Assembly (NCBI RefSeq): GCF_036711975.1
Contig: NC_091976.1
Coordinates: 16,678,001-16,742,000 of the forward strand
Reading direction: 5' to 3'
Length of the DNA: 64,000 nt
From: Onthophagus taurus
Taxonomy: Eukaryota; Arthropoda; Insecta; Coleoptera; Scarabaeidae
Shown here piece after piece: positions 1 to 11,737 of the stretch. The position numbers were made by a program, and so were the translations under genes. Every line of letters begins with the position of its first letter. The first letter of the stretch is position 1. The notes below the pieces were generated by a model. It did no database searches. It saw nothing but the letters and a program-made list of their open reading frames with translations, and was not told the DNA's origin.

Positions 1-149
1 CCCCTAGGAACTCCTAACTTAGTTACTAAGGTTATGTTTGCTATCATAACTGTCATTTGTCAAATGGTTATCAATTTTTTTAATTTTTATTGCCACCCAT
101 CATTCATCCCATCTATCATTGGGAAGAAGAATTTTTACATTGAAAGAAT

Positions 150-660
150 AGGATTGCAAAAAATATTAGTAACTACTTAATCTGCATAGTTCTTGCCAGT
201 GTTGTTGTCGAAAGTCTATTACGAATTTTGGTTTTATCTAAATTTATTTGAAGACATTTGAGAACACCCTTTCATCACTAGCATTCGTATGTGGTAAATA
301 GAAAAGATTCAATACAAAAGTGCATAATGTTTAACATAGTATAGTAACATCACCTGTTTCCAGTTGTGATATTTTTTGACAAAAATCGTTAATATTTGAA
401 TCTGATAAACGAGCTAAATCCATATTACGAATGTCGCCATTCTTGGTCAAAAACATTCAACTGATCTTAATAAATTAAATTTGGAAAATCAATAACAAGG
501 GGAGCAATAGAATCATGTTTTTTTGGAAATCTCCTCAGATTCAAATCTTTCTTCTAAAGGAAAAGTAAATTCTAAACACTTTTTACGAAAATTGAGTAAT
601 TCTTCTGGAGCTAATTCGTTATTAATCTATTATTTTTGAAAGATGCATTAACAATGGCAA
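150..660 (-). mobile_element. hAT transposase remnant
   Basis: On the minus strand a broken reading frame runs through this stretch with several stops. Between about 306 and 241 it reads LFYLPHTNASDERVFSNVFK, which matches the C-terminal dimerisation block of hAT transposases (a small-residue/Asn-Ala stretch followed by ERVFS). Around 620-520 another open piece (ELAPEELLNFRKKCLEF) precedes it in the expected order. No terminal repeats were found, so the limits are approximate. It is a dead fragment, probably inside an intron of the ARID gene to its right. Confidence 0.55.
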
Positions 661-689
661 CTAAATATATGTTTTCAATTGTCATAAAG

Positions 690-1090
690 TAATGAGGATT
701 CTTATATCGAATGTTTTTTAAAGATGTTATACACCATCTAACAAGTACTACAGAGTGTGTTAGGATGCATAAAGAAACCTTAATAATTGATTAATTATGG
801 GTAATGAAAATCACTAGGGATAGCAACTCTGACTAGACCTAGAACCATTCGGGTTTAATCGAGCGTCTGTAAATACGGCCAAATCCGAATGTTTCTAGTT
901 CTAGTGTTAGTTCTAGTTTTAGATCAATAAAACATATACAGTCTAACGCTATATAACAACTAAAACTAACACTAGACCTAGAACTAGAAACATTCGCGTT
1001 TAGCCGTCTTAAAAAACGTACGGCTAAACCCGAACGTTTCTAGTTGTAGGTCAAGTATTAGTTCTACTTGTAGTTCAATAAAAATATACA
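690..1090. repeat. CTAG-rich palindromic repeat, copy 1
   Basis: The block contains opposed arms built from CTAGTTCTAGTGTTAGTTC and its complement, plus a hairpin made of TTTAGCCG and CGGCTAAA around an ACGT-containing centre near 1000-1030. The same sequence recurs as a direct copy about 755 bp to the right. Related pieces occur at 24299-24900. It looks like a short inverted-repeat element (MITE-like); I cannot assign a superfamily. Confidence 0.6.
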
Positions 1091-1447
1091 ATAATCACAT
1101 AATATCAGTGAAATACCATATTTCTTCGTTGTATGTGGTTAATATTTCGGACAAGTGCGTGAACATCGACAAAATTTTAATTTCACTGAAGAGACAGCTT
1201 GATGGAAAAGCATTAGTAAAGAGAAAAAAATCTCTATCAAATGAGCCGAACGAAAGGGTACATTGCCATTTAAAAAAATTCAAGTGTTATTCGTTACTCA
1301 TTTGTTTTCTGAAATAAAAACAATTGAATGCTGTCTTATTATGGCAATAAAATATTACACAACTTTTGTATAAAATGTTGATACCTACCAAGATATATAC
1401 TATATTCCATACATAATGGGTACCTGTATATGTTTTCAATTGGTATA

Positions 1448-1830
1448 AAGTAATGAGGATTCTTATATCGAATGTTTTTTAAAGATGTTATACATCATCT
1501 ACCAAGTACTACAGAGTGTGTTAGGATGCATAAAGAAACCTTAATAATTGATTAATTATGGGTAATGAAAATCACTAGGGATGGCAACTCTAACTAGACC
1601 TAGAAACATTCGGGTTTAACCGAGCGTCTGTAAATACGGCTAAATCCGAATGTTTCTAGTTCTAGTGTTAATTCTAGTTTTAGATCAATAAAGCATATAC
1701 AACGATCTAACGCTATATAACAACTAAAACTAGAACTAACACTAACACTAGACCTCGAAACATTCACGTTTAGCCGTCTTAAGAGACGTACAGCTAAACC
1801 CGAACTTAGTCCTTAGTCCTTGATTTATAC
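1448..1830. repeat. CTAG-rich palindromic repeat, copy 2
   Basis: This is a direct near-copy of 690-1090, including the lead-in (taatgaggattcttatatcg) and the CTAG arms, with small differences such as AAACATTC for AACCATTC. The unique DNA between the copies (about 1091-1447) shows nothing recognisable. The two copies share flanking sequence, so this looks like a segmental duplication rather than two independent insertions. Confidence 0.6.
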
Positions 1831-1987
1831 ATCGCATAGACAACTCAGGGAATACCCCGAGTTTATCAATGAGCATGGAATAGAGCAACTTGACGAATAA
1901 CCAGAATTGGATTCTATGTATGAGCGCTAATATTTATATTTAAATATAGTCATGTATTAAATAAATAATATTAATAGTACGACTTAA

Positions 1988-2257
1988 CACTCCAGTAGTC
2001 GCGCCTCCTGTTGCTACAAGAGTGGTCACATGTCATCTCTTAGATGACTTTTCAATGCATGTAAAAGTATTAAATGGGAGAGCTGTGATTTTAATAAAAC
2101 TAGTTTAAAAACTCATAAAACGTATTTATATTTTAATAACAGTCATTATATTTAATAAATAGCAACAAAAATGGGAACCGTACAGGTTCCAAATTGCAGT
2201 AGTTAGTCCAGGGAAACGTCTATGTCATCTCTTTGATGACACGCGACTATTGGAGTA
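1988..2257. mobile_element. piggyBac-like MITE with TTAA target duplication
   Basis: A 270-bp element is flanked on both sides by TTAA (1984-1987 and 2258-2261). Its ends are inverted repeats: CACTCCAGTAGTCGCG at the left and the complement of TACTCCAATAGTCGCG at the right. TTAA duplication is the hallmark of piggyBac-type transposition. Near each end lies a short palindrome, GTCATCTCTTAGATGAC on the left and GTCATCTCTTTGATGAC on the right. There is no coding capacity. Confidence 0.7.
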
Positions 2258-2261
2258 TTAA

Positions 2262-3381
2262 GAATGTCTTGTCGAAGCACTTAATCAGCTATCCCAAGAC
2301 AATAAGGAAGGAGTTCGTCGATGTCTTTCTGCTCGGCTAACGCAGATATAGTTCTGCAACATTCGAACAACTCATCACGAAATAAGTTTTGCTAAATGGG
2401 CTTTAAATTCAGCAGTGGACTTGATGGTGAAAACTGTCAAAGTGTGCTGACGGATTCGGATATGCCAGTTATACACTGTTGAAAGATTCGAATGATTTTG
2501 ATGTTGTTTCAATTTTGTTGCTCCCAAATTTCTTGTTTATATCTTCGATAAACTCACAGCACTTTGTTACTTCGTTGTAATCATCAACACAATCAGTTAT
2601 TTTTTTATTTCAAACATTTCATACCTGACATAAACTAATTTGAAGTATCCAGCTCGTTTTTTGAATATTTTCTGCGTTCCAATGTTCACCGGAAACCACA
2701 TTTGTAACAATGACATCGTCAAGATAAATGTGGATAAAAGTGGTTATGGGTTTCTATTGTAACTCAAACCATAAACGAAATGGTTTAGTTACGGTAAAAA
2801 TTGTTTTTGAATAAAAATGTTCTCTTCTTACTCTTACAGGTGTGAGAATCTGATTCGAATTTCACCAATCGACGGAACGTTGCTGACAAGTAATATAGTA
2901 CATAGTACAAGCAGGAGAAAGTGTATGAGATCAGCAGGAGGAAGGAAATAACTGTCCGAGCAGTATCGAGTGAACGATACACTCGTTTCTCTCGAGCCAA
3001 ATAATCTCGCAGAGCACGTGGAGCGGCGTCTCATCGCACACCGACTGACGACGGAGGCGGGGCCACTCTGATAAAGAGACTCAACCCTGACCTTGCCGTG
3101 TGTGTCTCTCGCACCTTCCGCAGTCTCGTACGGGACGTTTTTCGAAACGCGCGCGCCAAAACACCACTTCTTTAGTTTAGTAGGCCTTAATATTTTGGTA
3201 AATGAATAATAACGGAGCGCGGAATTTTTAAAGGAAACCGCCTCAATTATGTACGGGTATATCGAGTTACCGACCATACCAAGGTCGGCAGATTGTTATA
3301 ATGTAAAATTGTTAGACTAAAAAAAATTAAAAAACAGAAAAAAGGAAAATGGTGTTATAAGGATGAGAAGATGAAAATTAC
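2262..3381. other. Intronic sequence downstream of the ARID exons
   Basis: The donor at 3381 shows that everything to the left on the minus strand is intron. From about 2830 to 3180 the base composition becomes distinctly GC- and CpG-richer than the rest of the window. A 147-codon minus-strand open frame at 2834-3277 has no recognisable domain and is probably chance. No further ARID2 exon was found before the window edge. Confidence 0.4.
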
Positions 3382-3643
3382 CTTGATCCATCCTCCTTGT
3401 TCGGTGACGAGGGAGTAGAGGAGGTACAAGTCGATCTCGTGGCCGCTTAAAATGGGCGCCCGACGAAATGGAGTCCTATAAAAGAGCACCGTACCGTAAT
3501 ATTAAGCTTGTAATAAGATTATAGGTGAAAGAGAGATTGTTTTTTGCTTACCCCCGACTCTCATGGAAGTGGTGCAGCTCCCTGAGGAAACCGTCCCGTT
3601 CCTTGGCGTATGTAACGGGATCCTTACCAAGAATTTTGGCCAT
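3382..3643 (-). CDS. ARID2: ARID-domain protein, ARID2/Bap170-like (first two coding exons)
   Basis: Exon 1 is 3552-3643 (start ATG at 3643) and exon 2 is 3382-3475, joined by a short GT-AG intron (3476-3551). A second donor follows at 3381. Together they give 62 codons in one frame. The sequence reads MAKILGKDPVTYAKERD, then FLRELHHFHESRGTPF, then EIDLYLLYSLVTEQGGW. This is the first half of an ARID DNA-binding domain: helix 1 with FL-EL--FH, the GTPF turn, and the LDLY-LY--V---GGW block. The short N-terminus before the ARID and the GTPF motif fit ARID2 (Bap170 in flies), a subunit of the PBAP/PBAF SWI/SNF remodeller in the nucleus. The rest of the ARID, the RFX-like and zinc-finger regions lie beyond the left edge. 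Another ARID family member is possible, but the N-terminal position of the domain argues for ARID2. Confidence 0.75.
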
Positions 3644-4228
3644 AGTAGCTCAAAACCCCCAGGTGTATCTCCCACACTGCACGTGTCACTGGAAAACATT
3701 GACGCAGTACGAGGACATCGGGACGACCCCGGCGACGTCGTTATTGTTCACCTCCCGCACACTGGGGATGATGCTCGGGACCTCGCGGTCAGTAGACGAC
3801 TCCCTGCGTTAGCAAGACGTTGCACTCACTCGGACGAACGGACCGACCGATCGTAGGTATAAATGCGCAGGAACGCGGCACCCGCGGCCCGCAAACTCTG
3901 CTCAACGGAACGGGCCCCGGTACGGACGACAACCTGAGCGCGAAAACGCGTCGACACCGACCCAAAAAACACCTATGCACACGTAAAAATGCCCGCTACG
4001 TACTTTACCCGTGTTAACCCATGATGCCTGACAACACCAGTATTACAACATGGCGGCCGGCACGGACGTTATGCTGCCGCGCGAGGCGCCAAACAGAAAC
4101 TTTGAAACGAGGCCCCTAACACTCGGGGCTTGTTGCCACCGTTCAGAATCACCCGCGAGAACGATCAGACGAAACGTTTCGCGGCCCCCGTTACACCCCC
4201 GGCCAACCGCTTTGCCGAGTGATCGATA
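3644..4228 (-). promoter_or_regulatory. CpG-rich 5' flank of the ARID2-like gene
   Basis: The roughly 600 bp upstream of the ARID2 start codon are much richer in G, C and CpG than the surrounding DNA. Plausibly they hold the 5'UTR and promoter of the minus-strand gene. Open frames here on both strands have no recognisable domains. I could not place a TATA box or initiator with confidence. The CpG-rich block ends abruptly where the AT-rich tandem repeat begins. Confidence 0.4.
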
Positions 4229-6150
4229 ATAAAAATTCATAACTTTTTGACAACGAACGATTGTTGTTTGAACGATTTCTCTACTATGGCGCCATCTCTT
4301 ATTTTCGCTCTAACCCCTTTTTAGCCTTTTCATTTACTCAATCGATAACCACTTATTTTAATTATTTACTTTTATTTTATTCATCCTTTTCATTGAAAAA
4401 CTTTTAATCAACACTACAAACCTTTTTAATTATTTGTATAACAATTACATTCTTAAAATCTTAGTTTAATAAAATCAAGGAAATGTCGGAGTTGTCAAAA
4501 CAAAAACATCAAAGTGGCGCCATCTATACACTTATACATCAATCACTTTTTACATGAATTTATTAAAAAGTTGTTATAAAAATTTCTTTTATTAATTAAT
4601 ATCAACATATTTAGATAGTTTTAGTGACGATTAATCGGTTTTTAATATAATAATACCAAAATAAATATACATAAGTTTTTGACAACGAACGATTTTTGTT
4701 TGAACGATTTCTCTACTATAGCGCCATCTCTTATTTTCGCTCTAACCCCTCTCTATCCTTTTCATTTCCTCAATCGATAACCACTTATTTTGATTATTTA
4801 CTTTTATTTTATTCTTCCTTTTCATTGAAAAACTTTTAATCAACACTACAAATATTTTTAATTCTTTTTATAACAATTACATTCTTAAACTGTTGAGTTT
4901 AATAAAATCAAGGAAATGTCGTATTTGTCAAAACAAGATCATCAAAGTGGCGCCATCTATACACTTATTATATAATTTAAAAAGTTGTTATAAAAATTTT
5001 TTTTATTAATTAATATCAACATATTTAGATAGATTTAGTAATCATTAATCGGTTTTTAATATAACAATAATAAAATAAATATTCATAATTTTTTGACAAC
5101 CAACGATTTTTGTTTGAACGATTCTTTTACTACGGCGCCATCTCTTATTTTCGCTCTAGCCCCTTTTTATTCTTTACATTTGCTCAATCGATAACCATTT
5201 ATTTTAATTATTTACCTTTATTTTATTCTTCCTTTTCATTGAAAAACTTTTAATCAACACTACAAACATTTTTAATTATCTATAACCATTACATTCTTAA
5301 AATATTGCGTTTAATAAAATCAAGATGTTGGAGTTGTCAAAGCAAAACATCAAAGTGGCGCCATCTATATACGTATACGTCAATAACTTTTTACATGATT
5401 TAAAAAGCTTTTATCAAAATCTTTTTTTTTTATTCATTAATATCAACATATTTAGATTGATTTAGTAATCATTAATCGATTTTTAGTATAATAATAATAA
5501 AATAAATATTTACATTTTTTTTAACAATCTTGTTAGGATCGTTTCCCGTGGTGCCATCTCTTATTTTTACCTCTAGTTATCCATTTCATTTACTTAATTG
5601 ATAACCACTTATTTAAATTCTTTACTTTTATTTTACTTTTTCTATTGATTAAAAATCTTTTAATACACATTTCTAATTGTTTATATAATCATTAGTTACT
5701 TAAAATGTTGTATTTAATAAAATCAAGACGATGTCGGAGTTGTCATAACAAAAACATCAAAGTGGCGCCATCTATATACTATATAATCTTAATCACTTTT
5801 TACATGAATTTAAAAAGCTTTTATAAAAATCTTTTTTTATTAATTAATATCAATATATTCAGATAGATTCATTAATTATTAATCGCGTTTTAACATAATA
5901 ATAAAAAATAAACATTCATATTTTTTTTTATAATAAACGATCTTGTTTGGAGCATTTCGCGTGGTGCCATCTCTTTTTATCCATTTCATTTACTCAATCG
6001 ATAACAACTAATTTTGTTTATTTATTTTTAGTTTATTCTCTTTATTAATTAAAACAATTTAAATCAACAAATATTACGTAATGTTCACATAATCATAATT
6101 ATCGTAATATTTATTTTAATAAAATCAAAATTACTTCACTTGTCAACAGT
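4229..6150. repeat. Tandem repeat, ~420-bp unit, about 4.5 copies
   Basis: Successive units begin near 4247, 4679, 5093, 5521 and 5932, giving periods of about 432, 414, 428 and 411 bp. Each full unit carries TTTGACAAC-type sequence at its start and GGCGCCATCT (4288 in unit 1). A second GGCGCCATCT lies about 228 bp later (4516), followed by AT-rich filler with TTAATTAATATCAACATA. Divergence increases to the right; by units 4 and 5 the first box is GGTGCCATCT. There are no coding features. Confidence 0.8.
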
Positions 6151-6549
6151 ACTGCCAGATCGATTTCATTACTACGGTAGATTTACGTATTAAAGCGGCA
6201 GATTTGAAATATTTAAAAAAATTTAATTAAATGTTTAATCTTTAACATAAATTTGTGTATAAAAGAAATATAAGGAATAATAAATACTAATGGAGTTTTA
6301 TTAACTCAATGTTATATATGATTATAGTTAAAGCAATTTAATTAAAATACCTCCAACTAAAGTTCTCTTAAAACTTGGTCTTGTAGCATGTTTTTTGTTA
6401 AACAATGTTTTCACAGAACTGGAACAGGTTTTTAAATTTTCGAGAAACTCAATAAGAGGTACTACATCGAAGTTGGTAAAAGGATAAAGAATCTAATGCT
6501 ATTTCTTTAGGGCTTTGCAAGAGTAAAAGTTATTACTTCACAGTAGTTC
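6151..6549. other. Unassigned AT-rich DNA
   Basis: I see no gene, tandem repeat or transposon end in this stretch. It begins where the 420-bp repeat decays and ends near a LINE fragment. Confidence 0.3.
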
Positions 6550-7110
6550 TCATTAAGATAAGATAAATAGATTATTTAGTGAACTACATTTATTATATAC
6601 ATATAAATATTGAATAGGATGGGGGTTATTATTCCTCCCTGAGCAACTCCTGTCTTTACAAACCTAGTAAATAATCATTTATGACTCGTATAGGCTCAGA
6701 TTGAGCAATTTGTGTATATTTGTGTGCAACTGCCACGTAGAAACTGCTAAATCAAGTAGTTACTACAACTTCAACATCAAAGAATAGCCCATCCACGTCC
6801 AGTAAACTTCTCTTGACTCTTATAAAAGTGGGTAGTTAGTTTGCTTAAAATTCATCATGTAGAACTAGCTTTAATAGAAGTTTATCACCATCATGATTCA
6901 CTTAACCGTCATTTATCAGTTTTACAAGTTCCTTGTGAATTTTGACGCCAACCATATTCTTTGTATGCATTATTGAGCGTAACAGTACTACAAGATCAAA
7001 TGTATCGATTTCATCAATGCTGTCAGAACACATAAAAAATTCGAAGAACATTCTATCGACGCTTTCTTTAAAAGTATGGTGGTATTGGATAAGCAGCTCT
7101 CATTTGTCTT
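6550..7110 (-). mobile_element. Non-LTR retrotransposon (LINE) reverse-transcriptase fragment
   Basis: On the minus strand around 6680-6620 the sequence reads TGVAQGGIITPILFNIYM. This is the reverse-transcriptase block (GV-QG---P-LFN-Y) found upstream of the YADD box in LINEs. Upstream on the same strand a frame with VDRMFFEF and IDTFDLVVLLRSIMHT is compatible with the preceding RT segment. Stops and frame changes show it is dead. The family was not determined. Confidence 0.5.
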
Positions 7111-8228
7111 CCAAATAAAGACAAAAATAAATATTTGTAAGATATGTAGCTGCTGAATTGGAATTGATGGAACTGCAGCGGCCGTCATGTACTGCGTCTA
7201 CCACTACCTGACTGTTCTTTCAAAACCAATACCAAGACACCTCACGTTTACAGTACCTATTCCAAACTTAATCCTTTAAACTTATTGGGTTTGTAACTAG
7301 TGCATATGATTTTGTTTGCAGGTCATTCTCAATAAAAGCTAATAAAAAATTGATCTGATTGATGTTAATCCGAAAAAGTGTCGAAACTGGTTTTCTTTTT
7401 GCTTATGAAAATATCTTGTGGAATGCTCTTCTTCTTCCATTTCTGCATCGTGAATGAAGACGACATTAAATGACAACATATTATAAACTGATATCGAGTA
7501 TAAAAAAAATACGAAAGCGATTACTGTTACACAATTGACATTCAATAAGACTGCAGTCATTGCTGCCAAGCCAAAACGGTACAAACGCCAAAATGGTCAT
7601 TTTTTACTTATGTACACCGTTGAACAGGATTTTTAAATCTGTATTCAACAGTTAGCGGCATAACCGCAACCAAACTTTAATCGCTACAATATTGGTTTAA
7701 AGTTTTCGCAAATGCCTATACATATGAATATAACGAGTTGTAAGATTTTTGTTTTTTTTTGGGAAATCAAGCTGTTGCTGTCGCGTGATTGACAACTACA
7801 CCTTTAGTGGTAACATTTATGATCTGAGTGAGAATGTATTACAAGATGTTATGTGCGTATCGTATTTTTCCTTAGTTGGTATTACTTACACTTACGTGCT
7901 TGGGACGATGCCAGTATTAGTAGTAACGTTTTCGAACTACACCGGCGAGCTATAAGGTGATTAAACAACTTACAGGAGGAATGTATGCTGACATTTTCAT
8001 GTCTACAAATTTCGGAATGCATTTTATGCGGAAAACGTTGTATGTAACGTTGTACAAACTTAGAAAAAACAGATATGCTCAGAGAAAACACGCAACAATA
8101 ATTTACCTTGGCCACAATACAAAAAGGTATACAGGCTGAGTTATTAGTATCCCGGCGGTCGATAGTTACTAAACCGTTTGAAAAACAAAAAAATGTTTTA
8201 TGCAAAAGTTGCTTGACTCATGACTTTC
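7111..8228. other. Unassigned DNA left of the pogo element
   Basis: Several short open frames occur (for example 7339-7584 minus and 7882-8205 minus), but none shows a domain, splice context or composition different from background. No repeat structure was seen. Confidence 0.3.
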
Positions 8229-8230
8229 TA

Positions 8231-9762
8231 CAGTAAAACCTTTTAATAGCGGCCACAAAAATTTATTGTAAAAATGGCCATTAAAGAGTGGTGTTTTACA
8301 GGTTTGTTTTAAGTTTTGAATTTTCGTTTGTAACACCTGAGGTTCACATTTTGCTAAAATGTTTTAATAACTTCTACAGCTAGTTCACCTTTGTTGTTAC
8401 AAAATAAAAAACTTTGTACATCCCTTAGTTTTGCACATACTTCAGCCATGTTCTTAATATTTGACGTACAACTTTCAGGTTTGAATCATTGCCTTTATTG
8501 TCGCTTAATTCGTTGATTATTTCTTAGATGTCTATATTGGGATTTTCAGTTAATAATTTATGTTTGGCATATTTTTTAAACCTGAAAAAAGGTGAGTCAG
8601 TGAAATTTCATCCTTTTCCTCAAATCGCTTTCTTGTTCAAGATTCTCGAAAAATCCGGCTTTTGCAAAGCATTTTGAAATGGTTGTTGGGGAAACATTTT
8701 TCCAAGCTGCTATTGTCCAAACTAAGGCACTGGTCAAATTGATACTTTTTTCTGCATCTTCGAAACAACTTTCGTTGTTTGGAAATGTTAAAAGCCTTTT
8801 AATTAAGGATTTGTAAGTTACCTTAAAACTATTGATGACACCTTGATCTAATGGCTGGCAATGTGAGGTAGTGTTTGGAGGTAGAAACACTATTTTTACA
8901 TATGCTAATGCAAGTTTGGGATGGGACGTGGCGATATCTAGAAATAAGAGTACTTTTTTAATTTACTTTCTCATTTTTTCATCAAATTGTTTTAGCCACG
9001 AAGTCATAATCTCTGTTGTCATCCAGGCCTTTTTATTACACTCCCATTTTAAAGGAAGTTTGTTGATGTGCGATCCTTTAAAGCAACGAGGGTTTTCACT
9101 TTTCGTGATGATTGACGGATCCTCTTTGTCTTCAACCATGTTTGCGCAAAATAAAATTATCAATCTCTGTTTGGGGTTTTTTACCCGTACATTTATCGCC
9201 TTTGAAAGCAAACGTTTTGTTCGGCATTGCAAGATAAAACGGTTCAGTTTCGTCAGCATTGTACACATCTTTTGGTAAGTAGTTCTTCAATATCAATTTT
9301 AACTTTGTTTTCAAATAAAAATGAAAGAAAGAAAAGTTTCAAATTTTAGGCTACTTTTTCTTGTAATAAAGGTCCAGATATGGTGATGTTTCGCTTTACA
9401 GAACCAGTTGTAAACTATTTGGTCAATAGTCAGTCCTTCGGTTTTAGTAAATTTTCTCTTTTGCTCTAGATTGGAATTTTCACATGGAACAGCTTTTTAA
9501 AGTGGGATGTATTTTTTTAAATGTCGTTCACTTGTGGCCTTCCAACTCCAAATTTTTCAGCCTACTTGCAATAATATTAATTTTGTCTTTAAGAGATAAA
9601 CGTTTTCTTTGTAGCGACATGTTGATACACGTAGACTAACTGTAGAGTAACCTGTCATATAACCTCCATACACAACAAAGTTTATTGTTCCAGGAATTTG
9701 AAAATTGGCCGTTTCTAGAGGTGACCGCTTTTTTAGGGCGGTCGAAAATAGAGGGTTTACTG
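8231..9762 (-). mobile_element. pogo/Tigger-type DNA transposon, ends intact, transposase broken
   Basis: The element has inverted ends (CAGTAAAACC on the left; the complement of the right end reads CAGTAAACCC) and is flanked by TA on both sides (8229-8230 and 9763-9764), as expected for pogo elements. The transposase lies on the minus strand. From right to left it has an N-terminal helix-turn-helix-like start, a CENP-B-like second DNA-binding region (about 9480-9360), YNADET with the first catalytic Asp, CANM and NPRCFK, AWMT, VLLFLDIATSHPKL with the second Asp, and FLPPNTTSHCQPLDQG. It is inactivated by a frameshift in the A/C run near 9180 and by an in-frame TAA near 8963 just before the second catalytic Asp. 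Confidence 0.8.
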
Positions 9763-9764
9763 TA

Positions 9765-11160
9765 TTACTGTGTTCCATTTAAGCGTAACGGAAAGTACAT
9801 ACATTTATTTAAATGTAATATCCTGTATATTTTATCATATTATGAATACAACTAAATTTGTTTATACAACCGTATATGTTACTATTTCACAGCGTTCATA
9901 GTTCCTGAGATATTCAATTGTTCTTCCAAAATATGCCCATTACAGGATCTTTTTAAAAACGATGTAAAAACGACATTTTTTCCCATTTTGCCTTGAAACT
10001 ACGTCAGACAATAGTCAAAGCCAGTAGGTAGATGATAGTATTCAAAGATATTAGATGCAATATACAGAGTGTTTAAAAAGCTCAGTAGCGTTTTTGTTTT
10101 TCGTGTATGTTATCGTGTCCTTTTCCCAGGACAGAGTTTGCTGTTTTCGTTTTTTTCTAAATATGTACGAACTGTTTTTCTTATAGAAATATTATTCAAT
10201 GGGCGCTATTTACTTATAGTATTTTCTATGTCCGATTTACAAGGCTTCTGAGTTGCACGTTTTTTATACTTTAATATAATATTTTGTAAGTATAAGTTGT
10301 AACCGCAGTCTCACTTAGGGCCTTACCTCTAGTTTTCATCATTTAGCACAAAAGAATAATAAAATGTAAAATCGAAATTATACTCAAAATTAGATCTCGT
10401 CTAAAGCAAGAGAAACATGGTGCATATAAATTTGGAATTTATCACATTTGAGCACTGTATTATTTTCCTTTGGCTTAACTAAATATTAGATACATTGAAA
10501 ATAAAATATTTACAGTACATAATGCATTATAACTGTTAAATGTGGCTGTAAATGCTACTGCCTAACATTAGTAACGGAGTTGAAATTCACGGAGTTGAGA
10601 AAACGCGCTTTCAAAAATATTTAAAATTAAACTGAATTTGATTTTACGACGATAGTTGCATACCGTGTTCGTATATTTTTTACTAATTTACTTAACACTA
10701 GAACTACCAACACTTTAATGTTAGAGTATCAAGAGCTAAAAAGAACTAAATTGGCTGTCAATAGAGATTATGGAACGTGAGGAATACTTAAAAAATTTAT
10801 CCTTAAGATCCTCAACACTACAATCCGTTAGTGTGATTAACCAATCCAGTAATGAATATGCAGAATCTGACAGGTAACGGAGTTGAGAATCCGAATTGTC
10901 AGAAAAATATTTGTAGAAATCAATCAAAATCTTGAATATATTCAGCGTGTCAATTTTATATTTTTTGACAGTTATAGTGACGTACTAATGTCAACACGAA
11001 TAATCATGTCGACACGAATATTTTCCGAAACGAGGGACACAACATTTTCCAGATTAATTTAAAACCAAAATCTATAAGAAATTGCAAACCATCCTCAAAT
11101 ATATTTGTTAATTACCCCAAATAAAAAAAAAACAGTAATAATAGTTATTTACGTAACCAG
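9765..11160. other. Gene-free AT-rich DNA
   Basis: No supported gene. A string TTAACACTAGAACTACCA at about 10693 resembles a piggyBac-type end next to its TTAA, but I found no partner end. The open frames here are short and unremarkable. Confidence 0.3.
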
Positions 11161-11234
11161 TTATGAAAAGACTAATTTTGTTTAACGAACGTAATAGTTG
11201 TTACCTGAGTTAAACAAAATTAGCCGTTTCATGA
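11161..11234. repeat. Imperfect hairpin with 25-bp arms
   Basis: The left arm (11161-11185) ends in CTAATTTTGTTTAA. The right arm (11210-11234) begins with its exact complement; a few mismatches lie toward the base. The loop is about 24 nt. It may be the remnant of a short inverted-repeat element. Confidence 0.6.
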
Positions 11235-11527
11235 CGTGTTAAGTACAAATTTATTTATTAATTTTTATGATTAATTTTATCTAATTCCATTAAAAAAGCA
11301 ATTTTTGTTCAAAACATGACTTATTCTATTAGTGACAAATATCAATTTGTAGTTAGGTTAATGATGGTGTAATGATTTCATTACATCACTAGTTATAAAA
11401 AAAGTGACGTTACAAAACTTCACATAGACATGTAAAATTGAATTTTCACAATGGAATTAGATAAAATAATATAATAGTATTTTATTTCCGATTTAGAAAT
11501 AGTTTTAGTTGTAACTTTACATATTCA

Positions 11528-11567
11528 GTTAAACATTCAGGTGTCCCTCTGCACCTGAATGTTTAAC
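11528..11567. repeat. Perfect hairpin, 16-bp arms, 8-nt loop
   Basis: GTTAAACATTCAGGTG (11528-11543) is followed by the loop TCCCTCTG and then the exact complement CACCTGAATGTTTAAC (11552-11567). It lies about 170 bp left of the Tc1 element. No role can be assigned from sequence. Confidence 0.8.
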
Positions 11568-11737
11568 GAAGTGCGAACAAACTTTTAAAAAATTTTGAAT
11601 TTTATGTACATAAAATGTTTGTTACTTTAATGTAACTTAGTGAAGTGATACTAATGAGGTAATGAGTCTCACCACATAGCTTTTTGCTCGAATGAATGTA
11701 ATTATCTCAGTTTATAAGATTTAATATTAGAGACCGC

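Noticed and set aside
2590-2740. Minus-strand reading HIYLDDVIV, resembling a retrotransposon RT YLDD box
   Set aside because: Only one motif; the sequence on either side does not continue as RT, so chance cannot be excluded.
2834-3277. 147-codon minus-strand open frame in the GC-rich zone
   Set aside because: No domain, no splice context to the ARID2 exons, and the unusual composition alone explains an open frame.
7339-7584. Minus-strand frame with HSTRYFHKQKENQFRHFFGL, faintly like a Harbinger nuclease start
   Set aside because: The resemblance is limited to a few residues, with no downstream DDE motifs or terminal repeats.
10690-10720. piggyBac-like end TTAACACTAGAACTACCA
   Set aside because: No matching inverted end or second TTAA was found nearby.
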